Part shown: positions 1 through 8,516 of the stretch, piece after piece
Position numbering within the stretch: the first letter of the stretch is position 1
Layout of the letters: every line of letters starts with the position of its first letter
Assembly (NCBI GenBank): GCA_018902545.1
Contig: JAHIQM010000011.1
Location: 62,001-126,000, forward strand
Origin: Pseudomonadota bacterium
GTDB lineage: Bacteria; Desulfobacterota; Desulfovibrionia; Desulfovibrionales; Desulfomicrobiaceae
Length of the DNA stretch: 64,000 nucleotides
Direction of reading: 5' to 3'
Translations under genes and position numbers: made by a program
The notes under the pieces: generated by a model
Databases searched by the model: none
The model's input: the letters and a program-made list of their open reading frames with translations, nothing else
What the model was told of the DNA's origin: nothing

Positions 1-596
1 TCCCGGAGCATCCCATTTTCACCGGCCGCGCCGTGGGGACCGGTCACTTCGATGCCGTCCAGCCTCAGGCGTTGCAGATCGGTGACGAGGGCGCGCAGAT
101 CGTTGGGCTCAGTCTCATATGCCAGGGGATGGGCCAAAAACGCCAGTCCGCCAGCGCGATGCACCAAGGCGATGGCGTCCTGTGTATCGATCTTGCCTGT
201 TTCCGCCACCCCAGGTGCGGGATCGGCCAGCAGCTTCGGGGCCTGGAGCTGGGAGGGCATGCGCCGCAGGGGGCCCTGATGCCTGGAGATGCGGTCGTGG
301 CGCAAGACCTGCAATGTTGTGCGGAATTCCAAGTGCTGTGGATCGAAGCCATAGGCCAGAATATGTATTTCGCGGCCGTGGAATTGCGTAGAGATTTCCG
401 TACCGGACAGGAAGCCGATGTTGCGTCGTTTCAGCGCCGTGTGAAACCGGTTCAGACCTTCTATGGAATCGTGGTCGGTCAAGGAGGCATAAACCACACC
501 GGCCGTGGCCAGACGGTCGGCCAGAACTTCGGGGCTCAGTTCTCCGTCGCTGAAATGCGAATGACAATGCAGGTTGACGCGAATGCTCGTGGTCAT
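1..596 (-). CDS. PHP-domain phosphoesterase, 3' end outside window
   Basis: Reading the minus strand from an ATG at 594-596 gives MTTSIRVNLHCHSHFSDGEL, then an open frame to the window edge (about 198 codons). HCHSHFSDG and the later LTDHDS, GTEIS and HILAYG segments are the metal-binding motifs of the PHP family (TrpH/YciV-like: 3',5'-nucleotide or RNA phosphatases). A second region, GGLAFLAHPLAYE, is also typical. The C-terminal part is missing because the window begins inside the gene. Cytoplasmic metal-dependent hydrolase is the safe call; the substrate cannot be decided. Confidence 0.85.
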   Translation of the reverse strand, partial: MTTSIRVNLHCHSHFSDGELSPEVLADRLATAGVVYASLTDHDSIEGLNRFHTALKRRNIGFLSGTEISTQFHGREIHILAYGFDPQHLEFRTTLQVLRHDRISRHQGPLRRMPSQLQAPKLLADPAPGVAETGKIDTQDAIALVHRAGGLAFLAHPLAYETEPNDLRALVTDLQRLRLDGIEVTGPHGAAGENGMLR

Positions 597-723
597 GGCT
601 CGGTGGCTGACGTCTCGCAGGTTAAACGTTGCGGCTGAGTGCCTGGGTTGCAAGGCATTGTTGCCTCTGCCTACCAATCATGGGAACGGAAGCATAGAGC
701 TTTCGCACAGATTGGGTTGGATA

Positions 724-761
724 CAAAAAAAACGCCGACCTTGACAAGAAAGGTCGGCGTT
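724..761 (-). terminator. Rho-independent terminator of the symporter operon
   Basis: A perfect 12-bp stem (AACGCCGACCTT at 731-742, AAGGTCGGCGTT at 750-761) with a 7-base loop is followed on the minus strand by a run of T (724-732 is A-rich on plus). It lies just after the symporter stop codon at 785. Confidence 0.9.
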
Positions 762-784
762 CGGGTTGATTCTCAAACTCGATG

Positions 785-2503
785 TCAGTCGGTGTCCGGC
801 CTGTGGGCCTGGGCCAGGAATTCTTCGGCATTTCTTCCGGTGTCGGAGGTCATCATGGTCACCACCAGCAGCATCAGAGAGGATGCGACCACACCGAAAA
901 GGCCGGGACCGCCGCCCACGGGCAATCCGAGAATGGTAAATGCGGGTCCCTTGGCGAAAAGTAGGACGATAAAGACCACCGAAACGCCAAGCCCTGTGAG
1001 GATACTGGCGATTATGCCCTGACGGGTTGCGCGCTTCCACCACAGCGTGGCGAGCATGGCCGGGAAGATTGCGCTGGCCGCGATGCCAAACGCGAGCATG
1101 ACCAGCCAGGCGATGTTTTCATCCTTGAGCAGGACCGCCAGTGATACAGCGATGGTGGACATGAGCAGCGTGGTGATCTTGGCGATGCCCAGTTCCTGCT
1201 TTTCCGTGGCGTTGGGGTTGATGTAGACTTTGTACAAATCGTGGCTGACCGACGATGCCACGGTTATCATGAGCCCTGCCGAGGTCGAGAGAATGGCTGC
1301 GACCGCCCCGGCTGCGCCTATGGCCATCAGCCAGGTACCGCCAACACGGAAGCTCATCTCCAGCACGGCCATGTTCTTGGCCAGTCCAACTCCCACCGGA
1401 CCCTGGGAGATCCATGTCACCAGTTGCGGGTAGATTCCGGGAAAGAGCAGAAAGCCAAGTATGATCGCACCAAGATAAAAAATGCCCAATGCGACGATGC
1501 ACAGGGCCACGCTTTTTTTGGCCGCCCTTGCGCTGGGGACAGTGAAGAACATGATCAGAATGTGCGGCAGACCGGCAGTACCGAAAACAAGGGCAATGAC
1601 TGTGCTGACCATGGCCAAGGTGCTGGCGGTTTTGACTCCGATGGTCATGGTCGTGTCGGCTTCCGGCAACATCTGTCGTGCGGTTGCGATTGCCTGATCG
1701 GCTGGCAATGCTTTGATGGCTTCGACCACGGCCGGGTCGGAAGCTGCGATAAGCGGCGGCACGGTTCGGTCAGCGATGGCCAGAATTTCATAAATCGACC
1801 CGTTGCCGACCATGAAAAAGGCCAAGGTGACCAATATGACCATGGTGCCCCAGAGGAAAAGACCCTGAATGACCTGATTGTAGAGCGTGGCCTTCATTCC
1901 GCCGAAAATGATGTAAATGCTCATCAGAATGCCCAGGCCAATGGTCACCCACACGAAATTCCATTTGAGCAACATTTCGAACAGCAGGCCGGCACCAAGC
2001 ATCTGCGGAACCAGGTAGAAGGTGGAGATGACCACCGTACACAGCATGACCACAAGTTTGATGCGGTCATCCGGAAAGCGGCTGAACAGGGCGCCAGCCA
2101 CAGTGTAGGAGCCGATATTGCGGAGCGGGCCGGCAATGAGCAGCAGCACCGCCATGTATCCGCCAAAAAAACCGATGGACAGCCAGATGGAATCGATCCC
2201 GAATACACCGATGTCACCGGGGCAACCCAGGAAACTGGCGGCGGACAGATAACTGCCGGTCATGGCGATGCCAACCTGGGCCCACGGCACACCCTTTCCG
2301 GCGACATAGAAATCACTGGCAGATTTGGTTGATCTGCTGGTCCACCACGTAATGAAAATACTGGCGAAGACAAAGAAAAGAATGAAACCAACGACAATGG
2401 GTATGTTCAATTCCGAAACTTCTCTCTGATTGCCCTCAGACGCAAAGGCGAAAGCAGGGGTGAGCAGATAAAGCATAAAAAGAAAAAAACTTTTGCAACT
2501 CAT
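785..2503 (-). CDS. Sodium:solute symporter, acetate permease (ActP) type
   Basis: This is an integral membrane protein of the SSS family with a signal-like N-terminus (SCKSFFLFMLYLLTPAFAFA) and about 13 hydrophobic segments. SASDFYVAGKGVPWAQVG, GMTGSYLSAASFLG-like and SVSHDLYK segments match acetate/monocarboxylate:Na+ symporters. The ATG at 2501-2503 is chosen because GGAGGTC precedes it; a start 12 codons upstream lacks this support. It overlaps the upstream small membrane gene by ATGA (2500-2503), so the two are translationally coupled. Probable role is import of acetate or another short organic acid; the exact substrate is inference. Confidence 0.85.
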   Translation of the reverse strand: MSCKSFFLFMLYLLTPAFAFASEGNQREVSELNIPIVVGFILFFVFASIFITWWTSRSTKSASDFYVAGKGVPWAQVGIAMTGSYLSAASFLGCPGDIGVFGIDSIWLSIGFFGGYMAVLLLIAGPLRNIGSYTVAGALFSRFPDDRIKLVVMLCTVVISTFYLVPQMLGAGLLFEMLLKWNFVWVTIGLGILMSIYIIFGGMKATLYNQVIQGLFLWGTMVILVTLAFFMVGNGSIYEILAIADRTVPPLIAASDPAVVEAIKALPADQAIATARQMLPEADTTMTIGVKTASTLAMVSTVIALVFGTAGLPHILIMFFTVPSARAAKKSVALCIVALGIFYLGAIILGFLLFPGIYPQLVTWISQGPVGVGLAKNMAVLEMSFRVGGTWLMAIGAAGAVAAILSTSAGLMITVASSVSHDLYKVYINPNATEKQELGIAKITTLLMSTIAVSLAVLLKDENIAWLVMLAFGIAASAIFPAMLATLWWKRATRQGIIASILTGLGVSVVFIVLLFAKGPAFTILGLPVGGGPGLFGVVASSLMLLVVTMMTSDTGRNAEEFLAQAHRPDTD

Positions 2504-2733
2504 TTTGACCTCCAGAACCAAATGATCATAATGATCCATGATAGAGGAAAAATCATCAAGGATAGTAAAAATCCCAGCGGAATCCCAAAGACAGGTAATT
2601 CAGCAATATTTTTGAACGTTGGAGTTTGGAGCACTGCAGCAAAAAGATAGAAAAAGAAAAATATAAAAAATAGTCCGAAATTGAGCAGAACTTTTCCTCG
2701 AATAGATGGCGCAGGATTTTGAATACTAGGCAT
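2500..2733 (-). CDS. Small membrane partner of SSS symporter (DUF4212/DUF485-like)
   Basis: A 77-residue protein with two hydrophobic stretches (FGLFFIFFFFYLFAAVLQT and FGIPLGFLLSLMIFPLSWII) and a basic C-terminus. Small two-TM proteins of this kind are encoded directly before acetate-type SSS transporters. AAGGAG lies upstream of its ATG (2731-2733). The 4-base overlap with the symporter supports a functional pair. Family assignment rests on size, topology and context. Confidence 0.75.
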   Translation of the reverse strand: MPSIQNPAPSIRGKVLLNFGLFFIFFFFYLFAAVLQTPTFKNIAELPVFGIPLGFLLSLMIFPLSWIIMIIWFWRSK

Positions 2734-2888
2734 AGATATTCTCCTTTAAAGTGCTTGTCCTATTTACAGTAATACGTTTCATTCCAGAGAAAAGACGTTT
2801 TTGGATTGCCTTTTCTTCGACCATCAAGAGTATTCAAGAGACGCTTCAGGCTCCAAACGATCCGGTCAAATCAGAAAAAACCCATAAA

Positions 2889-3008
2889 GATGTCGCTGTA
2901 AAAAGTCGTCAGAGTCTGATCGTAATTCACCTGTCAGAGAAAATCCATATAATTAAAAAGGTATGGATCCCTTCTTCCAGAGGATGACGACTTTTTTTCA
3001 GTAACATC
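2889..3008. repeat. MITE-like palindromic repeat, copy 1
   Basis: The ends are imperfect inverted repeats: GATGTCGCTGTAAAAAGTCG at the left and the complement of CGACTTTTTTTCAGTAACATC at the right. The internal segment GGTATGGATCCCTTCTTCC is shared with copy 3 (18521-18655). It has no coding capacity. Confidence 0.75.
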
Positions 3009-3367
3009 CATAAACACGATGTATGGTCTTGCTGCTCTGAGAACATGAGTTGTGGAATGTGGGAGCACGCTTTTTGATAGATTATCGATTACGAGTCAAG
3101 CCGTACTGCGCGAGACTGACTGAGTAACCACTTAATGAAATCAAAGGACTTCGAGTTTGGCAAGAAAAATCATAGAAAAAAGTCTCTGATATTTGGGGGC
3201 CAGCTGAAATTTATCAGCCCGTGCGGCGCATCCTCCAGACAGGAACGTCAATACATGTTTCTGCGCAGTGGGCAGGGCTCCCGGCTGGGCTTGGCCGCGC
3301 AATATGCTCTAATTAAAAATGAGTATGGATGCGCTGAATCAATCGGGTAGATGTACGTAATACCGTG

Positions 3368-3404
3368 AAAAAAAACATGCCGACCACGATAAGCGGTCGG
3401 CATG
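3368..3404 (-). terminator. Rho-independent terminator of the Kef-type antiporter
   Basis: A 10-bp perfect stem (CATGCCGACC at 3376-3385, GGTCGGCATG at 3395-3404) has a run of eight A on the plus strand next to it, which reads as a T tract in the minus transcript. It sits about 50 bases after the antiporter stop. Confidence 0.88.
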
Positions 3405-3452
3405 GATAGATAAGCGGTAAAAGGGTGGGCAGTGAATTGATTTTCTTGGTGA

Positions 3453-5030
3453 TTATGGTCTCAGCGCGCAGCTCTGCAGGGCGTTGCGGGCCAGACCCGC
3501 TCCGGCCTGTTCGTACATGTTCAGGGCCGTGCAGACCCCGATGGCCGAAAGTTCCTCCACTTCCTCAGGAAAGCGGGCAATGGCCGCCACGGAGCAGGAG
3601 AAGCCCAGATTGCGCAGCTGCTGGGCCGCGTACATGTTGCCCTGGTGGTTGGGCATGGCCAGAATGACCATTTCCAGGCGGTCGTCCTTTTGCAGCTTGA
3701 GCCAGAATTCCGTGTCGCAGGCGTCGCCAAGGATGACGTTGCGGCCCTGGGCGCGGTTGAAATCCACCCGGTCGGGGGCGTGTTCCACTCCGCAGATCTC
3801 GCGGCCGAAGCTCTTTTGCAGCTCGTCATAGGCTCCCGAGCCGATACGACCCATGCCGAAAATGACGGCGCGCACGGAGGTCAGGTCGATGGGTGCATCG
3901 TGAGGATGGCAGAAATCGATTTCGAATTTTTTGAGCCACTCGTTCATGGTCCGGTACACGGCCTCGGAGTGAGTGCTTAAGGGGGCCGACACGGCGAAGC
4001 TTACGCTTACGGTCATGGCGATGACCAGCAGCCAGTCTGCGGAGATGAGTCCCTGGGTGGCGGCGATGGCCGCGACGATCAGCCCGAATTCGGAGTAGTT
4101 GGTCAGGGACAGGGCGGAGAACAGGCTGCTGCGGGAGCGCAGGCCGAATCGGCTGACGATGAAGTGGTAAATGCCGGTCTTGAAGGGCAGCAGCAGGCAC
4201 AGAAGCAGGGCAGCGCCAAGCATTTCAGTGGTGGGCAGGCCCTCCATGCCGATGGACAGGAAGAAGCCAACCAGCATCAGTTCCTTGAAGCCGAACAATG
4301 CCTTGGACAGTTCCGAGGCCCTGGGATGCCCGGCGATGAGCACACCGATGACCAGCGCGCCAAGGTCTGGCTTCAGGCCGACCAGGGAGAAGCCTTCCGC
4401 GCCAACGCCAAGGGCGATGAAGAGCCCGCAGAGGATGAAAAGTTCCCCGCGTCCGGCCAAGTCGAGGAGCTTGTAGAGGGCGGGCCGCAGCAGGGGCAGC
4501 GCCAGCACGCTAAAGGCCCAGATGCTTGGGATTTTGCCGGAGGAAACGCTTAAGTAAAGTACGGCAAAGACGTCCTGCATGATCAGGATGCCGATGGCGA
4601 TCTTGCCGTAGAAGGCCGTCAGATCCCCTTTCTCCTCCAGCACCTTGACCGCGAAGACCGTGCTCGAAAAGGACAGGGCAAAAGCCAAAATAAGCATGGC
4701 CTGCCAAGACATGTTCATGAGCGGCGAGGGAAAGAGGTGCTGCCCGAGCAGGAGCATGAGGTACATGAAGGCGGTGGTGACGATCATCTGGATCGTGGAA
4801 CTGGCCCAGATCTCGGCTTTAAGCAGACCGCGCACGTCCAGTTTGAGACCGATGGAGAAGAGCAGCAGGGTGATGCCGAGGTCAGCCACAAAATCCAGGC
4901 CCGGAGGCGGGGTCAGCCCGGCCATGTTGTATGCGAAACCGGCCACCAGAAACCCGACCATGGGCGGCAGGCCAATTCGAGTCAGGGCCAGACCGAAACC
5001 GAAGGCAAAGCTTACCAGAATAATGAGCAT
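3453..5030 (-). CDS. KefB/KefC-type cation:proton antiporter with NAD-binding domain
   Basis: A 525-residue protein of the CPA2 family. The N-terminal about 370 residues form roughly 12 membrane segments (MLIILVSFAFGFGLALTRIG start; SIGLKLDVRGLL and SFSSTVFAVKVLEEKGD are CPA2 signatures). The C-terminal part is a Rossmann TrkA-N-like domain starting AVIFGMGRIGSGAYDELQ. It would exchange K+ or Na+ for H+ at the cytoplasmic membrane. The ATG at 5028-5030 follows GAAGAGAAG; a TTG 13 codons upstream is possible but less supported. It is a single gene with its own terminator. Confidence 0.85.
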   Translation of the reverse strand: MLIILVSFAFGFGLALTRIGLPPMVGFLVAGFAYNMAGLTPPPGLDFVADLGITLLLFSIGLKLDVRGLLKAEIWASSTIQMIVTTAFMYLMLLLGQHLFPSPLMNMSWQAMLILAFALSFSSTVFAVKVLEEKGDLTAFYGKIAIGILIMQDVFAVLYLSVSSGKIPSIWAFSVLALPLLRPALYKLLDLAGRGELFILCGLFIALGVGAEGFSLVGLKPDLGALVIGVLIAGHPRASELSKALFGFKELMLVGFFLSIGMEGLPTTEMLGAALLLCLLLPFKTGIYHFIVSRFGLRSRSSLFSALSLTNYSEFGLIVAAIAATQGLISADWLLVIAMTVSVSFAVSAPLSTHSEAVYRTMNEWLKKFEIDFCHPHDAPIDLTSVRAVIFGMGRIGSGAYDELQKSFGREICGVEHAPDRVDFNRAQGRNVILGDACDTEFWLKLQKDDRLEMVILAMPNHQGNMYAAQQLRNLGFSCSVAAIARFPEEVEELSAIGVCTALNMYEQAGAGLARNALQSCALRP

Positions 5031-5214
5031 GATCTTCTCTTCAAATTTAAGGGGATCTGACAGAAACAAACACGCGGGCAGTTAAAATCAAAGCGGATTT
5101 TTTGCGTACCCCCAATTGTACAGGCCGTTTCTTATTCATCGGATTGCCGAAGTGTCAATCGGATGCGATTTGTCTGAATATGTATTATCCGCCATTTTCC
5201 GTCAGCGGCGTCAC

Positions 5215-5257
5215 CTAAAATTAAAAGGCCGCCCGAAAATTGCGTTTCCGGGCGGCC
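5215..5257 (-). terminator. Probable terminator of the peroxiredoxin gene
   Basis: GGCCGCCCGAAA (5227-5238) pairs with TTTCCGGGCGGCC (5245-5257) with one imperfection. The plus strand beside it is A-rich (AAAATTAAAA), giving a U-rich tract in the minus transcript about 20 bases after the stop codon. Confidence 0.8.
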
Positions 5258-5278
5258 CTGATCAGTGCGATGTGCGGG

Positions 5279-5878
5279 TTAAAGTTTTTCGACGTTCTTG
5301 GACAAAAAGTCGGCCACTCCACCCGCGTCGGGCTTCATGCCGGTGTCGCCCTTCCGCCATCCGGCCGGGCAGACTTCGCCGTGCTCTTCCGTGAACTGCA
5401 GGGCATCCACGAGTCGCAGCATTTCGTCCACGTTGCGTCCCAGGGGAAGATTGTTGACCTGCTGGTGCTGGACCACGCCGTCGCGGTCGATGAGGAAGGA
5501 CGCGCGCAGGGCCACTCCGGCTTCCGGGTGTTCGATTCCGTAGGCCCGGGTGATCTCGTGCTTCACGTCGGCGACCATGCGGAAGCCCACAGGGCCGATG
5601 CCGCCCTGGTCCACGGGCGTGTTGCGCCAGGCAAAGTGAGTGAACTGGGAGTCTATGGACACGCCCACAATTTCCACTCCCCGGTCGCGAAATTCCTTGA
5701 GGCGCTTGTCGTGGGCGATGATCTCCGTGGGGCAGACAAAGGTGAAGTCGAGGGGCCAGAAGAAAAGGACCACATATTTTCCGCGCAGGGAGGAGAGAGT
5801 GAAGTCATCCACGCTTCCACCGGGGGTTACGGACGGGGCGGTGAAGTCGGGGGCCTGTCTGGTTACGAGTACGCTCAT
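5279..5878 (-). CDS. 2-Cys peroxiredoxin (AhpC/Prx1 type)
   Basis: A 199-residue cytoplasmic peroxidase reducing H2O2 and organic hydroperoxides. The peroxidatic Cys49 is in DFTFVCPTE and the resolving Cys170 in GEVCPAGW, both in the expected places for a typical 2-Cys enzyme. The start ATG (5876-5878) is preceded by AAGGAG. It is divergent from the phosphoglycolate phosphatase gene, with its own terminator. No unusual sequence is seen in its promoter. The electron donor is not encoded nearby. Confidence 0.93.
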   Translation of the reverse strand: MSVLVTRQAPDFTAPSVTPGGSVDDFTLSSLRGKYVVLFFWPLDFTFVCPTEIIAHDKRLKEFRDRGVEIVGVSIDSQFTHFAWRNTPVDQGGIGPVGFRMVADVKHEITRAYGIEHPEAGVALRASFLIDRDGVVQHQQVNNLPLGRNVDEMLRLVDALQFTEEHGEVCPAGWRKGDTGMKPDAGGVADFLSKNVEKL

Positions 5879-6095
5879 GATATTCTCCTTGTGATTATTT
5901 GTTTCACGCAAGTTGTTAATCAGGAATTATTACTACTTGATTCCGAGGTCAAGAAAAATTTACCTTGTCTAATTTAATTTTCCAAATCACTTTGAGCAGG
6001 TTAGCGCGCCGGAAAGCGCTCGTGGATGCATATATCTGGCCTGTTGGTGCAGACTGTTTTTCCTTTATCATATTTGAAACGAGAAGGGTATCATC

Positions 6096-6752
6096 GTGAA
6101 CTTCAAGGCTGTTGTTTTTGACATGGACGGAACGCTGCTCGACACTCTGGCCGACCTCGGGGAGGCCATGAACAGGGTGCTCGTGCAGCACGGTTTTCCG
6201 CTTCAGCCCCTGGACGCATACCGTCACCACGTAGGCAGCGGAGCCGGTCAGCTCGTGGCCCGGGCCCTGCCAGCGCATGTTCGCGCCGACGAAGCCCTGC
6301 GCGCGCGTTGCCTGCAGGACTTTTTGCGTGAATACGAGGCCGGATGGAAAATGCGGACCGGGCTCTACGATGGCGTGCCCGAGCTGCTTGACGCTCTGGT
6401 CGCGCGCGGCATCCCCATGGCCGTGCTGACCAACAAGCCTCAGGCCTTTGCCGAGCTCTGCATGAGCGAATTCCTTGGCCGCTGGGATTTCAGTCTGACC
6501 CTGGGGCAGATGCCCGGCGTGCCGGTCAAGCCCGATCCTGCGGGACCACGGCAGGTCATCAGCCATCTGGGCGTGCTGCCTGGGGAAATTCTTTACCTCG
6601 GGGACACGGACGTGGACATGCACACGGCCGTAAATGCCGGCATGTTTCCCGTGGGCGTCCTGTGGGGCTTCAGAGAGGAAGATGAGTTGCGTGCGGCGGG
6701 TGCGGCGGCGATCATTGAACATCCCATGGAGCTGATGCGTTTCCTGGATTGA
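6096..6752 (+). CDS. HAD-family phosphatase, phosphoglycolate phosphatase-like
   Basis: A 218-residue HAD hydrolase. Motif I is DMDGTLLDT, motif II lies in AVLTNKPQAF, motif III is the Lys of VKPDP, and motif IV is YLGDTDVDM. The cap is helical and of Gph length. The start is GTG (6096) after GAGAAGGG. It is 25 bases upstream of the Na/Pi symporter gene and probably cotranscribed. Dephosphorylation of 2-phosphoglycolate is the best family-based guess; other small sugar phosphates are possible. Confidence 0.82.
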   Translation: MNFKAVVFDMDGTLLDTLADLGEAMNRVLVQHGFPLQPLDAYRHHVGSGAGQLVARALPAHVRADEALRARCLQDFLREYEAGWKMRTGLYDGVPELLDALVARGIPMAVLTNKPQAFAELCMSEFLGRWDFSLTLGQMPGVPVKPDPAGPRQVISHLGVLPGEILYLGDTDVDMHTAVNAGMFPVGVLWGFREEDELRAAGAAAIIEHPMELMRFLD

Positions 6753-6777
6753 TAAGCTGAGCGCTTAAGGAGCATCG

Positions 6778-8442
6778 ATGGATTTTGAGATATTGACCAA
6801 TGCCTTGGGCGGGCTGGCGCTGTTTCTTTTGGCCATGCTGCTCATGACCGAGGGCCTCAATGTATTTGCCGGAGGCGGGCTCAAGCAGTTGCTCGGGCGC
6901 TGGACCTCGACCCCTCTGCGCGGGGTTTTTGCTGGCATTCTGGTCACCGGCGTGGTGCAGTCCTCCAGCGCGGTGACTGTGGCCACCATCGGTTTCGTCA
7001 ACGCGGGCGTTCTTACCCTGCGACAGGCCCTGGGTGTTATCTTCGGCACCAACGTGGGCACGACCATGACCGGCTGGCTGGTCTCCCTGGTGGGGTTTGG
7101 TTTCAAGATCGAGGCCTTCGCGCTGCCCATCCTCACTTTGGGCGTGATGCTGCGTCTGGGCTGCTCTTCCAAGCGCTGCAACGGCCTGGGAATGGCCTTG
7201 GCCGGGTTCGGCCTGTTTTTTCTGGGTCTTGCGTTTTTAAAAGACGCCACCGGCGGGCTGGCTGCGGCATACGGGGCCGGCGTGGCCCAGGGGAACATCA
7301 GCGGCAACCTGGGGACTTTTCTGCTGGTGGGGTTTGTGGCCACCGTGCTGACCCAGTCCTCCAGTGCGGCCATCGCCATTGTCCTCACTGCTGCGGCAAG
7401 CGGCATGCTGGGCATCGAAAACGCGGCCGCTGCGGTCATCGGGGCCAATCTGGGCACGACCTCCACGGCGCTCATCGCCGTGCTCAAAGCCACTTCCAAC
7501 GCCAAGCGTCTCGCCCTTGGGCATATCGTCTTCAACGTCCTGACCGGCATTGTCGCCCTGGCGCTGCTGCCCGTCCTGTTGTGGCTGGTGGCCCAGCTTG
7601 GCGACGCCCTGGATATCGAAGGCAGTCCGGCGGCCATCCTGGCTCTTTTTCACAGCGTCTTCAACGTCCTTGGTGTGGTCATCATGCTGCCTTTGGCGGG
7701 ACGGCTGGAGACGTTGCTCGGTCACTTGTTCCGCAGCGCGGAGGAAGACATGGGCAGGCCCCGCCATCTCGACCTGACCTTGCCCGCGACACCGGCCCTG
7801 GCCGTGTCGGCCCTCAATCAGGAGCTTTTGCGACTGCGGGCCATGGTTGCGGAGATGATGCGCGCCGCCTTGTCCGGGGCCCTGCCGACGGAGGAGGTGG
7901 AAAAACGATCCCAGGCTGTGCATTCCCTCGCCGAGGCCGTGAACGGTTTTGTGGGCATGGTGCGCACCGAGGCCATGCCCAGGAGTGTTGCCGACGAATT
8001 GGCCCACGCCCTGTTCACCGTCCGCTACCTGCAGGAGGCGGCGCGACTGTCTCCGCGCATGCTGCGTCTGCGCCGTCAGGAATGGCGCCTACCGCAAGCC
8101 GCCCCTCGCGCCAGCCTGGAGGAGATCATGACCGCCGCCCTTGGATGCGTTTCCCTTGCGTCCCACGCGCAGGAGCCCGCCAAAGACGATGCGGAGCGCA
8201 CCCTGGCGCTGAAGAAATTCCAGGAATTGTACGGCCGGACCAAACAGACCCTGCTCGACGCCGCCGTTAACGGGGAGCTTTCCGTTGAACTCACGGACGG
8301 CATGCTCGATCTGCTCAGCGCCACGCGGCGGGCCGTGGAGCAACTGGTCAAGGGCGATCGCCTGCTTCGCAGCCCGGCCCAGGCAAAGGAGATCGAGGCG
8401 GAAAAGAACGGGAATGGCCCGGCAACCTCGGCCGCTGCCTGA
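6778..8442 (+). CDS. Na+/phosphate symporter family protein with PhoU-like tail
   Basis: A 554-residue protein. Two inverted membrane repeats carry the QSSSA signatures (VVQSSSAVTVATIGFVNAG and LTQSSSAAIAIVLTAAASG) diagnostic of the NptA/PNaS family. The last about 200 residues are helical and PhoU-like. AAGGAG precedes the ATG. It sits directly behind the phosphatase gene, which suggests coupling of phosphate release and transport, although that is inference. A hairpin without a T tract follows at about 8490-8515. Confidence 0.88.
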   Translation: MDFEILTNALGGLALFLLAMLLMTEGLNVFAGGGLKQLLGRWTSTPLRGVFAGILVTGVVQSSSAVTVATIGFVNAGVLTLRQALGVIFGTNVGTTMTGWLVSLVGFGFKIEAFALPILTLGVMLRLGCSSKRCNGLGMALAGFGLFFLGLAFLKDATGGLAAAYGAGVAQGNISGNLGTFLLVGFVATVLTQSSSAAIAIVLTAAASGMLGIENAAAAVIGANLGTTSTALIAVLKATSNAKRLALGHIVFNVLTGIVALALLPVLLWLVAQLGDALDIEGSPAAILALFHSVFNVLGVVIMLPLAGRLETLLGHLFRSAEEDMGRPRHLDLTLPATPALAVSALNQELLRLRAMVAEMMRAALSGALPTEEVEKRSQAVHSLAEAVNGFVGMVRTEAMPRSVADELAHALFTVRYLQEAARLSPRMLRLRRQEWRLPQAAPRASLEEIMTAALGCVSLASHAQEPAKDDAERTLALKKFQELYGRTKQTLLDAAVNGELSVELTDGMLDLLSATRRAVEQLVKGDRLLRSPAQAKEIEAEKNGNGPATSAAA

Positions 8443-8516
8443 CGCCGTCTGCCGGGGCAACGAAGCGCGCGGCCTCGGCCTTCCCTTGGCGGGCAGGGCG
8501 ATTTGCCCTGTCCGCG

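Larger units (their letters stand above)
2734..3452. other. Long intergenic region between two minus-strand genes
   Basis: About 700 bases without a convincing gene. It holds a MITE-like repeat (2889-3008) and the antiporter terminator (3368-3404). Short open frames at 2751-2987 and 3135-3350 lack ribosome sites and recognisable protein features. I see nothing else definable. Confidence 0.6.

Noticed and set aside
33-638. A long plus-strand open frame of 201 codons at the left edge.
   Set aside because: The minus strand there reads a clear PHP-domain protein with metal motifs; the plus frame has no recognisable features.
3135-3350. A 71-codon plus-strand frame in the large gap before the antiporter.
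   Set aside because: No ribosome site, no similarity that I recognise and mixed composition; kept as intergenic.
8490-8515. Hairpin GGCAGGGCGATTTGCCCTGTCC as a bidirectional terminator between convergent genes.
   Set aside because: No T tract on either strand; it may still fold but is not a convincing terminator.
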